A stretch of DNA of 12,234 nucleotides from JBDREA01 sp043820265 (GCA_043820265.1 JBDREA010000002.1:1-12234); one strand, 5' to 3'. Numbered from the stretch's first letter, positions 1-7,229 are shown. Numbers and translations are program-made. The notes: generated by a model from the letters alone, not told the origin.

Positions 1-1
1 T

Positions 2-319
2 GTTATAGTTGACAGGAAATTCCGCCTCAATCTGCCGAAGTCAACGATATCCCTTCTAAATCTTCTTGGTTCCTGGCGCCTCATCCTTTTGGCCATCGCG
101 CTGGGAAGCTTAAGGGAAGCATACGTATTATTGGATGTGTGGCTCGGATTTTCCATGCCCTGGTTATATGATATGATCGGGACGGGGTTCTTGCTCGCAT
201 TAATTCTTGGCCTCTACAGCTACTATTGGTCGGCTCGAGAGATCAGGGATTTCGTGGAAACAAAAGAGAGGATTGGAACAAGAATCAAAGAGAAAAAATC
301 CAAGGACATGGAGAACTGA
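2..319 (+). CDS. Small multi-spanning membrane protein, 5'-truncated by window edge (paralogue of next gene)
   Basis: The frame is open from base 2 with no start before the edge, and it ends at TGA 317-319, so about 105 C-terminal residues are visible. It aligns end to end with the next gene: both share NLLGSWRLILLAIALGSLRE, an IGTGFLLAL helix, a GLYSY motif and a closing IRD-[FY]-VETK. By comparison only about 35 residues are missing. Two hydrophobic segments are visible (around the LILLAIALG and GTGFLLALILGLY stretches), followed by a lysine-rich tail that is probably cytoplasmic. I do not recognise the family, and no catalytic residues are evident. A TTG at 89 could be read as a start, but homology to the paralogue continues well upstream of it. 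It lies 32 bases before the paralogue on the same strand, so this is a recent tandem duplication whose C-terminal tails have diverged. Confidence 0.85.
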   Translation, partial: VIVDRKFRLNLPKSTISLLNLLGSWRLILLAIALGSLREAYVLLDVWLGFSMPWLYDMIGTGFLLALILGLYSYYWSAREIRDFVETKERIGTRIKEKKSKDMEN

Positions 320-330
320 TTTTTATTAAT
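320..330 (+). promoter_or_regulatory. Candidate TATA box of the second membrane protein
   Basis: The A/T-only run TTTTTATTAA is centred about 27 bases upstream of the ATG at 352. That is the spacing expected for an archaeal TATA box driving a leaderless message. There is no Shine-Dalgarno between it and the ATG. A second A/T run at 338-348 is too close to the start to be the TATA box for this gene. Confidence 0.3.
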
Positions 331-351
331 TGCTCCTTTAAATAATATCTC

Positions 352-717
352 ATGGACAAATACTTCACCCTACTGAACGTTTTTCTATATTTCATCATGG
401 TCGTGGAATGTCTTGCCATAATAAATGTTTTAACCACCCGGAATTTTCGGGTTCACGTTCTTGACGGAAAAATCAGCATAATGAACCTTCTTGGTTCCTG
501 GCGACTAATCCTTTTGGCCATCGCACTTGGTAGCCTGAGGGAGGCCTACCTGCTTCTCGAGCAATGGCTCAACTTTCACATCCCAAACATTTACGGCCTC
601 ATCGGGACAGGATTCCTTTTGGCGCTGACACTGGGACTATATAGTTATCTCCAGGCAGCCCGCCAGATACGGGACTACGTGGAGACGAAAAAGGTAGTCG
701 ATGAATTAGAAGCTTAA
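352..717 (+). CDS. Small membrane protein of unknown family, tandem paralogue
   Basis: This 121-residue protein has three likely membrane helices, at roughly residues 7-27, 49-67 and 83-102, and a charged C-terminal tail (RQIRDYVETKKVVDELEA). It is the full-length relative of the truncated gene just upstream. The shared core is the NLLGSWRLILLAIALGSLRE block around helix 2, a GLIGTGFLLAL helix 3, and the Q/E-I-RD-[YF]-VETK exit motif. Conserved Arg, Glu and Trp in or next to helix 2 (SWR, LREAY) are unusual inside a membrane and are good candidates for functional residues. No known family is recognised and no function is offered. It converges with the leuA-like gene, whose stop is 25 bases away. 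Confidence 0.85.
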   Translation: MDKYFTLLNVFLYFIMVVECLAIINVLTTRNFRVHVLDGKISIMNLLGSWRLILLAIALGSLREAYLLLEQWLNFHIPNIYGLIGTGFLLALTLGLYSYLQAARQIRDYVETKKVVDELEA

Positions 718-742
718 CCGGTTACACCTTCTATGCTACCCT

Positions 743-2257
743 CTAATTTTTTCCGATTATCCTGTTTAGTCCGTTTATGAAGGCTATAATCGAGGCCATT
801 ACGATGTCTGCATCTACTCCTCGTGCCATCGTGTCCTTAGTACCTCTAGAAACCCTTATTGTGACGTCGGCGAGGGCATCGGATCCACCGGTTATCGCGT
901 CTAAGTGGTATTCTTCCAGCCTAATCTCATTGTCGCCTATCGCTTCTCGGATAGCGGTCAGGCTCGCATCCACTGGGCCCACTCCCTCGGCTTCGCCGGT
1001 CTTCTCTTCTCCGTTCACCTGCAATCTCACTTTTGCCTTCGGCTTAACACCTAGTTTAGTCGAAAGTTGAAGGTCAAGAAGGTGCACCAGTCTTTTGTCC
1101 TTTGGGACTTTCCCCACTACGTCCTCTGCTATTGCGATGAGGTCTTCTTCTACGACCCGTTTGCCTTTCGCCCCGAGATCCTTGACCTTAGACGTTATCT
1201 CTTTAAGCTGGTCGTTGTCCACGCTTATCCCTAGTTCCGTCAGCTTTGCCTTTATCCCATGGACTCCAACGTGTTTTCCTAGGACAAGCCGGGTATGGGC
1301 GCCTACCATCTCGGGGGTTATGACCTCGTAGGTCTCCTTTTTCGCCAGTACTCCGTGGACGTGAATCCCCGATTCGTGGGCGAATGCGTTATCCCCTACA
1401 ATGGGAAAATTCGGCATGACCCTGATACCAGTGAGCCTTTCTACCAGCTTACTGGTTGAATACATCTTTTCGGTTACAATGCCTGCTTCTATTCCATAAA
1501 GCATCTTGCATCCGAGGACGACCTGCTCCAAGTCTGCGTTTCCTGCCCGTTCTCCAAGACCGTTTATTGTCACATGTGGGATGCTAGCTCCCGCTACGAC
1601 CGCAGCGACTGAGTTGGCTACTGCGAGCCCGAAGTCGTTATGGCAGTGGACTGCGAGGGGGACTTTGATACCGTCTTTTACAAGGTCGGAGATTAACTTA
1701 CTCATCCTCTCAGGCGTCATGATGCCGACGGTGTCCGGGATGTTGATGTGGTCGACCTTCATATCCTGTGCCAGCTTGCAGACTTCAAGGAGGTAATCGT
1801 ACTCTGTCCTGCACGCATCCTCGGGGCTGAAGTGGACCGGCTTTCCTGCATCGAGCACGTACTGGATGCTTTCCTCGGCCTTTGAGAGTATCTCCTGCTT
1901 TCCCATCTTCAGCTTGTATTCTCTGTGAAGCGGGGAGGTCCCGATGAAGATGTGGACTAGGTCTACTTCGCATTCGATCGCCACTTGCATATCTTTTTGC
2001 GAGCAACGGGCTAAACCGCAGACAGTAGACTTTAGCCCAGCTTGCGCTATCGCTTTTACGGACTGGGCCTCCGTCTCTCCTGCTATCGGGAAACCTGCCT
2101 CGATTATGTCCACTCCAAGTTGGTTCAGGGCCTCCGCTATCCTGATCTTTTCATCTACTGTGAGCGCCACTCCTGGGGTCTGTTCGCCGTCCCGGAGCGT
2201 CGTATCAAATGTCTGAATCATTCTCTTTTTCTTGTTTTTTTGATTTTTTTGTTGCAT
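743..2257 (-). CDS. leuA: 2-isopropylmalate synthase / citramalate synthase family (LeuA-like)
   Basis: The protein condenses acetyl-CoA with a 2-oxoacid. In LeuA this is 2-oxoisovalerate, the first step of leucine synthesis. The TIM barrel opens with FDTTLRDGEQ (about residues 17-26, containing the catalytic Arg-Asp), then has VHCHND (metal-binding His-x-His), GLGERAGN and FAHESGIHVHG. The last ~130 residues form the LeuA allosteric dimer domain (GEAEGVGPVDASL, ending in a conserved ITGGSDALADVTIRV-type block). At about 504 residues it has the length of LeuA/CimA. It is longer than homocitrate-type AksA, which lacks the regulatory domain. IEAGFP fits LeuA better than CimA, but the substrate cannot be fixed from sequence alone. 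I chose the ATG at 2255-2257 because GAGGTG lies 7 bases upstream. An ATG 21 bases further up lacks this, and one at 2221 would drop a lysine-rich leader. No leuB/leuC/leuD neighbour is visible. Confidence 0.9.
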   Translation of the reverse strand: MQQKNQKNKKKRMIQTFDTTLRDGEQTPGVALTVDEKIRIAEALNQLGVDIIEAGFPIAGETEAQSVKAIAQAGLKSTVCGLARCSQKDMQVAIECEVDLVHIFIGTSPLHREYKLKMGKQEILSKAEESIQYVLDAGKPVHFSPEDACRTEYDYLLEVCKLAQDMKVDHINIPDTVGIMTPERMSKLISDLVKDGIKVPLAVHCHNDFGLAVANSVAAVVAGASIPHVTINGLGERAGNADLEQVVLGCKMLYGIEAGIVTEKMYSTSKLVERLTGIRVMPNFPIVGDNAFAHESGIHVHGVLAKKETYEVITPEMVGAHTRLVLGKHVGVHGIKAKLTELGISVDNDQLKEITSKVKDLGAKGKRVVEEDLIAIAEDVVGKVPKDKRLVHLLDLQLSTKLGVKPKAKVRLQVNGEEKTGEAEGVGPVDASLTAIREAIGDNEIRLEEYHLDAITGGSDALADVTIRVSRGTKDTMARGVDADIVMASIIAFINGLNRIIGKN

Positions 2258-2264
2258 GTTGAAA

Positions 2265-2270
2265 CACCTC
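2265..2270 (-). promoter_or_regulatory. Shine-Dalgarno of the leuA-like gene
   Basis: GAGGTG on the minus strand is 7 bases from the ATG at 2257. It is the only strong Shine-Dalgarno I see in the window. The other starts have none, which suggests mostly leaderless or SD-independent initiation in this genome. It decides the start codon of the leuA-like gene. Confidence 0.65.
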
Positions 2271-2306
2271 ATAAACATTATTTTGATTAATCTATAGTTT
2301 TATTCC

Positions 2307-2346
2307 GCGAGCACCTCAAGACTTCAGATTCGAAATCTAGGCTCGC
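2307..2346. other. Nested stem-loop upstream of the leuA-like gene, partly tRNA-like
   Basis: GCGAGC (2307-2312) pairs with GCTCGC (2341-2346), and inside it AGATT (2326-2330) pairs with AATCT (2334-2338). Read on the minus strand it falls in the leuA leader, 50-90 bases before the start. A TATA-like GTTATAG further up (near 2393) would place it in the transcript. Read on the plus strand it looks oddly like a stripped tRNA-Leu: a GCG...CGC acceptor followed by A, CTCAAGA resembling a CAA anticodon loop, and TTCGAAA resembling a T-loop. It is only about 40 bases long and has no D-arm, so it is not a tRNA gene. The rest of 2347-2476 holds a short AAAAGCAGC direct repeat (two copies near 2356-2374) and nothing else I can support. 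Confidence 0.45.
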
Positions 2347-2476
2347 ACAATCAATAAAAGCAGCAAAAGCAGCAAAGAGCCAAGGCTATAACGTGAATCC
2401 TTTCGTCCTGAAAAAATGCAATTGGCTCTCATAATGAAATAAGATTACGCAACGGGACTATTTAAAATCAAGGGGT

Positions 2477-5400
2477 TTAAGTTTTCTTCTTGGGTTTATC
2501 CTTCTTTTTCTCAGAATCCACGGCTTTCTGTTTTTTTCCTTGTTTTTTGTCTAGATTAGCTTGTTCCTTTCTCATCTCTCGCTCTGTAGTCGCAGCTTTT
2601 TCTTCTTGAACTTGATCCAATCCCTCATATGATCTTTCTTCCCTTTGGGCTGCTTTGCTATCCTCTGCCGCCTGTTCGTTCAATTTCTTTGTCTCCTCAT
2701 CCACGCCTTTATTCAAGTCCTGACCCATCTGTTTGAACAGACCGTAGCTAGGTTTTCTCGGCGGCATCTGAGGGCCAGGTTCAGAAGGCTGACCTCTTTC
2801 TTCTGCTTGAGGTTTCTCAACAGCCGAACCAGATTCATTTTTGGATCCCCCTGATATAGTCCCAGGGGAATCAATACGAGATTCTCTGTCTTGGTCCCAA
2901 CCATTGGCAGGAGATGGTTTATCTTCTTTCGGCTTAGTTTTCTCAGCCTCAGTTTTTTCCTCGTCCTGAAGAGTGGTTTCTAGCGTTTCTCCCTGCGTCT
3001 TTCTTTGAGCTCGTTCAGCGGCTGCGATATGTCTGGAATGCTCTTGGATGAATTCGTTGCTGGCGGTCCCTTTCCTTCGGTGTTCAGCCAAATCGACCTT
3101 TTCTTCGGCGGTCATATCAATGCCCCTATTAGCCTGTTTAAATTCTAATTCGGCGTGTCTAATCTCTTCTGGTGTACCACGCCCAAATTCTCCTTTCTTA
3201 AACTCGTTAAGTTCTTGGGACTCCTCAGCGGTCATCTCCCCACTACGCGTTGACCATTTTTCCTCCAATTCTTTATATCTGCCAGGGTGAGATCCCCATT
3301 GATCATCATCCATTTTCTTCCATCTCACAGCCGCTTCACTTTCTCGTTTGCTTAATCCCTCAGTATAAGGCTTAGCTTTTTCGGCTTCGATATCTCGCAG
3401 CTGCCTATCGGTTAGAGTATCTCTGTTAAGCATTCTTCCACTTCTTGTTGAGATGAACTTGTTTTGTTCGTAATCTAGTTGACTGTAATACTTGTCTTTG
3501 TTTTGCTCGTATTCATCAGATGAAAAGAAGTTACTTTTTCTCAGATTGTGCTCTTCAATCTTCTGTCTGGTTGCCCTCATCTTTTCCGGATCACCCGGTC
3601 TAAGTCTGTCTGTTTCGTCGAATTTCTGTGGTGCTGGCACCTCCCCGGGAGCCGCTTCAGGCTTCTTTTCTTTGCTTGGAGTCGGTTTCGGTTTCTCGTC
3701 AGATTTTGTTTCTTTTCTATCTGGGGATGGTTTTTTCTCTTCTTTTGGAGACGGAGCCTCTCTAATTCCAAGGGCCGCAGCACCTCCTGGACCAAGTTCA
3801 CCTAAAAGCTTCTTTTGGGTGTTTGGGTCGAGTTCGAATCCTCCGGGTCTCCTGTGCTTGCCCATGTTCGTCAAGCCTTCGGCGAAGTACTCGTTCATCG
3901 CAACATCTGGTCTTTGCTTGGATTTGAGGCCTAAGTAGTCGTCGTGGTTCCAGTCATTAAATACTTCGCCCATAATTTTTGAACGTTCGTTTTCAGGCAC
4001 GCTGTCCCAGATTCCTCTCAACCGGTCATTTCCTATTTTATCGAGTTCTCTGTGGGCGAGCTCGTGGGTTCGAAGCGTGCCGTATCCCACTCCCGTCCGT
4101 GATTTATTGAACAAGTTAAGCGACTCGTTTTTCTCTAACGCTTCACTAAACTCACCAACTTTTTTATCGACCTCCTTATCTAAGAGCTTCTTATCGGGCT
4201 CGGCTTTCTCATTCCCACGGATCAAATCTTCCCGGTACGCGTCTGCCAATTTTCTATCATATTCTTTCTTCCTTGACCCTGTGATAGTAACCCCTGGCAG
4301 TTCATTTTTCAAACCGACTCTGTCAAAGTCTATTGCCAGGCGGGCCACGTCGGCTTTTCCAGATTCTGCATCCCTTACTACCCTGTTCGCACCAGTCATC
4401 TGCCCCTTGAACTTCTCTCCCATATCGCTTTTTCGGTAATGCTCCGATACCTGGGCTTCCGACTTGTTCGCTGCGAATTCATCTTTTCCATAGAACTGTC
4501 TTTCACCTCCGGCCTTTTTTTGATCCTCATCGTATTCGTTGCTTGAGAAAAAGTCTCCCTTCCCCGTTTTCTGGTAGTCATCGACTTTTGATTGGGTTTG
4601 ATTTTGTTTTTCCTGGTTGATCGGCCGGTGGGGGCTGTCGGGCGTCGACCTACGCCTTCCTCCAATGGCGGAAACAAGCATCTTTCCTCCCAAAGATGCT
4701 CCTAATCCTATCCCAATAGCAGCCGGTAGAAAGATCGGGGTGAATAGGCTTCCGACAAGGCTTAATCCAACCCCTGCCTTTAAACCGAATTTCACCGGAC
4801 TAGCCTTCCATTTATTGAATGTTTCCTTCGCTAATCTCCCCATGCTTCCATAACTCCACTTGTCTCCGTCGTATTTTCCCCCAAGTGCTCCTCCAATGTG
4901 CCCCATCGTCTTTGAACCTGGCATATGTTCCCCGTAAACCGATTTATTAAGGTCGAACAGCACTCTCCCGATGGGGACGGTCCAGCTCGCAAGAAGGTTG
5001 TGACCCATGCTTCTTCCGACAGACCAGACCTTTTCCCCGAATCCCTTGGCCATCCTAAGCTCAAAGAACCTCTTCTCGTCAGGGCTTACCAAATAGTTTT
5101 TCTTGTCGTTTTCATACTGCTTTCTTATCTTCTTGCTCACCGCATCATCTTCTCCGAGAATCGTCCTAAACATATCCTTTCGCTTTTTCACATCATTTAT
5201 GTCTCTATCCCCCAGTCGAGTCTTCGCCGTATCATAAAGCATCTTATACGAATCGCTTCGAAAACTCCTCTCCTTTGTGATTATCTCATGGGCGATTGCT
5301 CGGAAACCCCCCTCCCCTGAGGCGCCTCCCCGTCTAAAGTATCCGGATAATTTTGGGCCAGACCCGCCACTAGACGGTCTGTTGGGTTTCTCGTGCATTC

Positions 5401-6508
5401 CTGAACTTGGAGTATGATGGCCTCTTCCCATGCCCGCATATTGGCCTGCAGCCATCAACGCCCCGGAAAAACCAGCCCCCCTCATCATGTTACCCAAAAA
5501 CACCCTTTTAGTGCTGCTCATGGTTTCACCGGTTGCAGATATGGCGCCTCCGACGTGGCCGAGCATCCCTGTTATCTGCATGGGGTAAAATGCAAGCATA
5601 AAAAGCAAAAGACAAAGCCAAGCCAAACTCATAACCGCATTCGTCGCATCCGCAGAAAGAAAGAACAAAGCGATGAAAACAGCCTGGATGATGGGCATGA
5701 AAATCCAGATGACACTAGACCTGAAAAGCTTTTGACCCAGCCCCTTGGTGAACTCGAAAGTGTAAAAAAACATGGTCAAGGGAAAAATAGCACCAAAAAT
5801 CATAACCATCAGGTACCTGAACACCAAAAGGAGGACGGGCGTGAGCAAAATCGTGACAATGAAAGGGATAGGGATTCCAACCGGTAAAAAACAGATGATG
5901 ACAATGATAGTTATAAGTATCATCATCCCGGGAAGGAAGCCCTCCAAAAAGTTGTATATCCCATCCCCTGCGATATATGTTTCGGCGATATCCATGATAT
6001 TTTTCACTATAGTTGTCTCCATGTCGATGAATACCTGAAATAGTATCGGAGAAAGGGAAACGAAAACCATTCCAGTTAAAAACCTCTGCAATCTGTCCTT
6101 AAATTGTACCCTCTGCCTAGGGTTTTTCGAACCCCAGATGATCATTATGCCGTAATAGAGGATGAAAACCTGGTATATAGGCATCAAAACAACAAGCATC
6201 ATCTTTATGATGTTTGAGATGGCTGGTAGCGCACAATCTTCTTGGTAGTTACAAGGCGTACCGGGAGGATCTTCATGGTATAGCGGGTAAGTCCTCGGAT
6301 TCCATTTCATGGTTACTGTGACGATCTTAATCAACCACACAAAAAAACCCCTGAAAATATTCGATAGTCCATCCAATATTGGCTGAAAGAAGCCTGTACC
6401 GCTCTCATCCTCTTCGGCTGCAACCGCGTTAAGTAAAACAAACAACAAACCTATCGCTAGAAAAAACAAAAACCCAAATTTCGCCTTTTTAGCCCGAGTA
6501 TCATCCAT
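2477..6508 (-). CDS. Giant TrbL/VirB6-like membrane protein with embedded HExxH metallopeptidase-like domain and repeat-rich tail
   Basis: The protein has 1343 residues. Residues 10-31 look like a signal peptide or first helix (ending LNAVAAEE). About six to eight further helices lie between residues 45 and 315, and two cysteines (C86, C92) sit in a predicted outside loop and could form a disulfide. This topology resembles TrbL/VirB6 channel proteins of conjugation or type IV secretion machines. That is an inference, because no VirB4 or VirD4 is in the window. A Gly/His-rich linker (about 340-400) follows, then a second hydrophobic block near 570-612 and a long Lys/Glu-rich tail. HELAH at 815-819, followed by NEYFAE with Glu873 and Glu877, has the layout of a gluzincin zinc peptidase. 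The tail also has a Pro/Lys linker (about 915-960), a repeated FFSS[ND]EY motif (653 and 994) and repeated MTAEE units (1092 and 1132). There is no Shine-Dalgarno; a TATA box lies 48-58 bases upstream. Confidence 0.85.
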   Translation of the reverse strand: MDDTRAKKAKFGFLFFLAIGLLFVLLNAVAAEEDESGTGFFQPILDGLSNIFRGFFVWLIKIVTVTMKWNPRTYPLYHEDPPGTPCNYQEDCALPAISNIIKMMLVVLMPIYQVFILYYGIMIIWGSKNPRQRVQFKDRLQRFLTGMVFVSLSPILFQVFIDMETTIVKNIMDIAETYIAGDGIYNFLEGFLPGMMILITIIVIICFLPVGIPIPFIVTILLTPVLLLVFRYLMVMIFGAIFPLTMFFYTFEFTKGLGQKLFRSSVIWIFMPIIQAVFIALFFLSADATNAVMSLAWLCLLLFMLAFYPMQITGMLGHVGGAISATGETMSSTKRVFLGNMMRGAGFSGALMAAGQYAGMGRGHHTPSSGMHEKPNRPSSGGSGPKLSGYFRRGGASGEGGFRAIAHEIITKERSFRSDSYKMLYDTAKTRLGDRDINDVKKRKDMFRTILGEDDAVSKKIRKQYENDKKNYLVSPDEKRFFELRMAKGFGEKVWSVGRSMGHNLLASWTVPIGRVLFDLNKSVYGEHMPGSKTMGHIGGALGGKYDGDKWSYGSMGRLAKETFNKWKASPVKFGLKAGVGLSLVGSLFTPIFLPAAIGIGLGASLGGKMLVSAIGGRRRSTPDSPHRPINQEKQNQTQSKVDDYQKTGKGDFFSSNEYDEDQKKAGGERQFYGKDEFAANKSEAQVSEHYRKSDMGEKFKGQMTGANRVVRDAESGKADVARLAIDFDRVGLKNELPGVTITGSRKKEYDRKLADAYREDLIRGNEKAEPDKKLLDKEVDKKVGEFSEALEKNESLNLFNKSRTGVGYGTLRTHELAHRELDKIGNDRLRGIWDSVPENERSKIMGEVFNDWNHDDYLGLKSKQRPDVAMNEYFAEGLTNMGKHRRPGGFELDPNTQKKLLGELGPGGAAALGIREAPSPKEEKKPSPDRKETKSDEKPKPTPSKEKKPEAAPGEVPAPQKFDETDRLRPGDPEKMRATRQKIEEHNLRKSNFFSSDEYEQNKDKYYSQLDYEQNKFISTRSGRMLNRDTLTDRQLRDIEAEKAKPYTEGLSKRESEAAVRWKKMDDDQWGSHPGRYKELEEKWSTRSGEMTAEESQELNEFKKGEFGRGTPEEIRHAELEFKQANRGIDMTAEEKVDLAEHRRKGTASNEFIQEHSRHIAAAERAQRKTQGETLETTLQDEEKTEAEKTKPKEDKPSPANGWDQDRESRIDSPGTISGGSKNESGSAVEKPQAEERGQPSEPGPQMPPRKPSYGLFKQMGQDLNKGVDEETKKLNEQAAEDSKAAQREERSYEGLDQVQEEKAATTEREMRKEQANLDKKQGKKQKAVDSEKKKDKPKKKT

Positions 6509-6555
6509 CTTTGGCAGCCTAGAACCCTAATCTCGGCAAGAAAGCCGAAAAGAGC

Positions 6556-6566
6556 CATATATATTA
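6556..6566 (-). promoter_or_regulatory. TATA box of the giant membrane protein gene
   Basis: TAATATATATG on the minus strand is about 50 bases upstream of the ATG at 6508. A start of transcription 25 bases downstream would give a short leader. A small stem lies at that point (TCGGC 6533-6537 with GCCGA 6544-6548). It is the clearest TATA-like element in this intergenic region. Confidence 0.5.
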
Positions 6567-6587
6567 CTTATTCTTAGGGAGAATAAG
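6567..6587. promoter_or_regulatory. Inverted repeat abutting the TATA box (possible operator)
   Basis: CTTATTCT (6567-6574) and AGAATAAG (6580-6587) form a perfect 8-base inverted repeat with a TAGGG spacer. It touches the upstream end of the TATA box, where the BRE lies. A dimeric repressor or activator bound there would control access of TBP/TFB to the promoter of the giant membrane protein gene. It has no run of T next to it, so a terminator is less likely. Confidence 0.4.
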
Positions 6588-6610
6588 ATGAAAAATTAAA
6601 ACGCTCAGAT

Positions 6611-6645
6611 TCCACTGGTCTTTTTGTTCGATGGTATCCAGTGGA
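6611..6645. other. Stem-loop flanking the hairpin array
   Basis: TCCACTGG (6611-6618) pairs perfectly with CCAGTGGA (6638-6645) around a 19-base T-rich loop. The same CCACTG word recurs at 6662 and 6679, in the outer stem of the neighbouring hairpin array, and in near-complementary form at 6869. This stem could be the first member of that array or an alternative partner for its outer strands. Confidence 0.5.
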
Positions 6646-6654
6646 CTCTTGCTT

Positions 6655-6881
6655 GTCACGACCACTGATTAAGTCATGCCACTGATCTACACGAGGAACG
6701 GCTCTGCCGTTCCTGTGCACTAAGAAGGCTCTGCCTTCTTGTGCCCAAGGTTGCCCTCAAGGCAACCTTAGGGCGCAGGAAACACTAGATTTTCCGATAA
6801 ACGGAAAATCTGTGTATCACAACCGCTTTGCGGTTGTGCATATCCAGAAGGATATCCTAGCGTTGATCGGTGGTCGTTGAC
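6655..6881. other. Array of six perfect hairpins enclosed by one outer stem (candidate structured ncRNA or nested palindromic element)
   Basis: The outer strands are 6655-6669 and 6866-6881; they pair over 15 bases with one bulge and one G-T. Inside, in order, are 9 bp (694-702/706-714, loop TCT), 8 bp (722-729/733-740, loop TCT), 9 bp plus a 6-bp extension (747-755/761-769, loop CTCAA), 10 bp (787-796/802-811, loop ATAAA), 9 bp (818-826/830-838, loop TTT) and 6 bp (840-845/850-855, loop AGAA); all are offsets from 6000. The stems are perfect but unrelated in sequence. No reading frame spans the region. It lies between two divergent genes, and the rpl14e TATA box is downstream of it, so it is probably not just a ribosomal leader. 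The rest of 6509-6947 holds only promoters and the flanking stem-loop. I do not recognise a known RNA family. Confidence 0.7.
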
Positions 6882-6890
6882 ATATAGCAT

Positions 6891-6902
6891 GTATTTTTAT
6901 AG
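6891..6902 (+). promoter_or_regulatory. Candidate TATA box of rpl14e-cbf5
   Basis: GTATTTTTATAG is about 50 bases upstream of the GTG start of rpl14e. It would yield a leader of roughly 25 bases and places the start of transcription downstream of the hairpin array. No Shine-Dalgarno precedes the GTG. Confidence 0.4.
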
Positions 6903-6947
6903 CTAGAAGGCCTATTTTCTTGCCGTTAAACTAAAAATTGAACCAAA

Positions 6948-7187
6948 GTGGCTATATTATCTAAAGGAAGAGTCTGTAAACTCCTAAAGGGCAGAGACGC
7001 TGGAAAAGTCTGCGTAATAACCGCAAGAGTAGACGAAAAGACGATGTCGGTGACCGGCCCAAACATCAAATCCGGCAAAGTTAACTACAAGCACCTGGAA
7101 CCCCTTCCCCTCGAAGTGAAGGTAACCGAGAAATCCACTCCAAAAGAAGTTTCCGAAGCATTGGAGAAGGCGGGAGTGAAATACTGA
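6948..7187 (+). CDS. rpl14e: Large-subunit ribosomal protein L14e
   Basis: This is a 79-residue, basic, single-domain protein of the 50S subunit, found in archaea and eukaryotes but not bacteria. A KOW-type SH3-like start (SKGRVCKLLKGRDAGKVCVI, residues 5-24) is followed by a short VNYKHLEPLPLEV segment, which is the usual L14e layout. The archaeal form is about this length; the eukaryotic form is longer. The start is GTG (6948), supported by the N-terminus aligning with the family. The gene is followed 42 bases later by cbf5, a common archaeal pairing, so the two are likely co-transcribed. Cysteines at about 13 and 22 are not part of any obvious metal site. Confidence 0.9.
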   Translation: MAILSKGRVCKLLKGRDAGKVCVITARVDEKTMSVTGPNIKSGKVNYKHLEPLPLEVKVTEKSTPKEVSEALEKAGVKY

Positions 7188-7229
7188 TTTAGTCCCTGAA
7201 TTACGCGAAAAGCCGGGGTACGACGGAAT

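Noticed and set aside
2221..2278. Alternative starts of the leuA-like gene at 2278 and 2221
   Set aside because: The start at 2257 has GAGGTG 7 bases upstream; neither alternative has a Shine-Dalgarno.
2307..2347. A complete tRNA-Leu gene
   Set aside because: It is only about 40 bases, with no D-arm, no anticodon stem and no variable arm; only some tRNA-like words are present.
2356..2378. Short AAAAGCAGC direct repeat
   Set aside because: It has only two copies plus a partial third; this is probably simple slippage, with no sign of function.
3492..3938. Long open frame on the plus strand (148 codons), and another at 5414-5887 (157 codons)
   Set aside because: Both lie wholly inside the minus-strand giant membrane protein, whose frame has clear helices, motifs and repeats. 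Their own translations are low-complexity (Ser/Phe-rich or Lys/His/Arg-rich).
6690..6860. CRISPR-like array
   Set aside because: There are regular units, but the units are hairpins of unrelated sequence. There is no repeated 25-35 base direct repeat with spacers of even length, and no cas gene.
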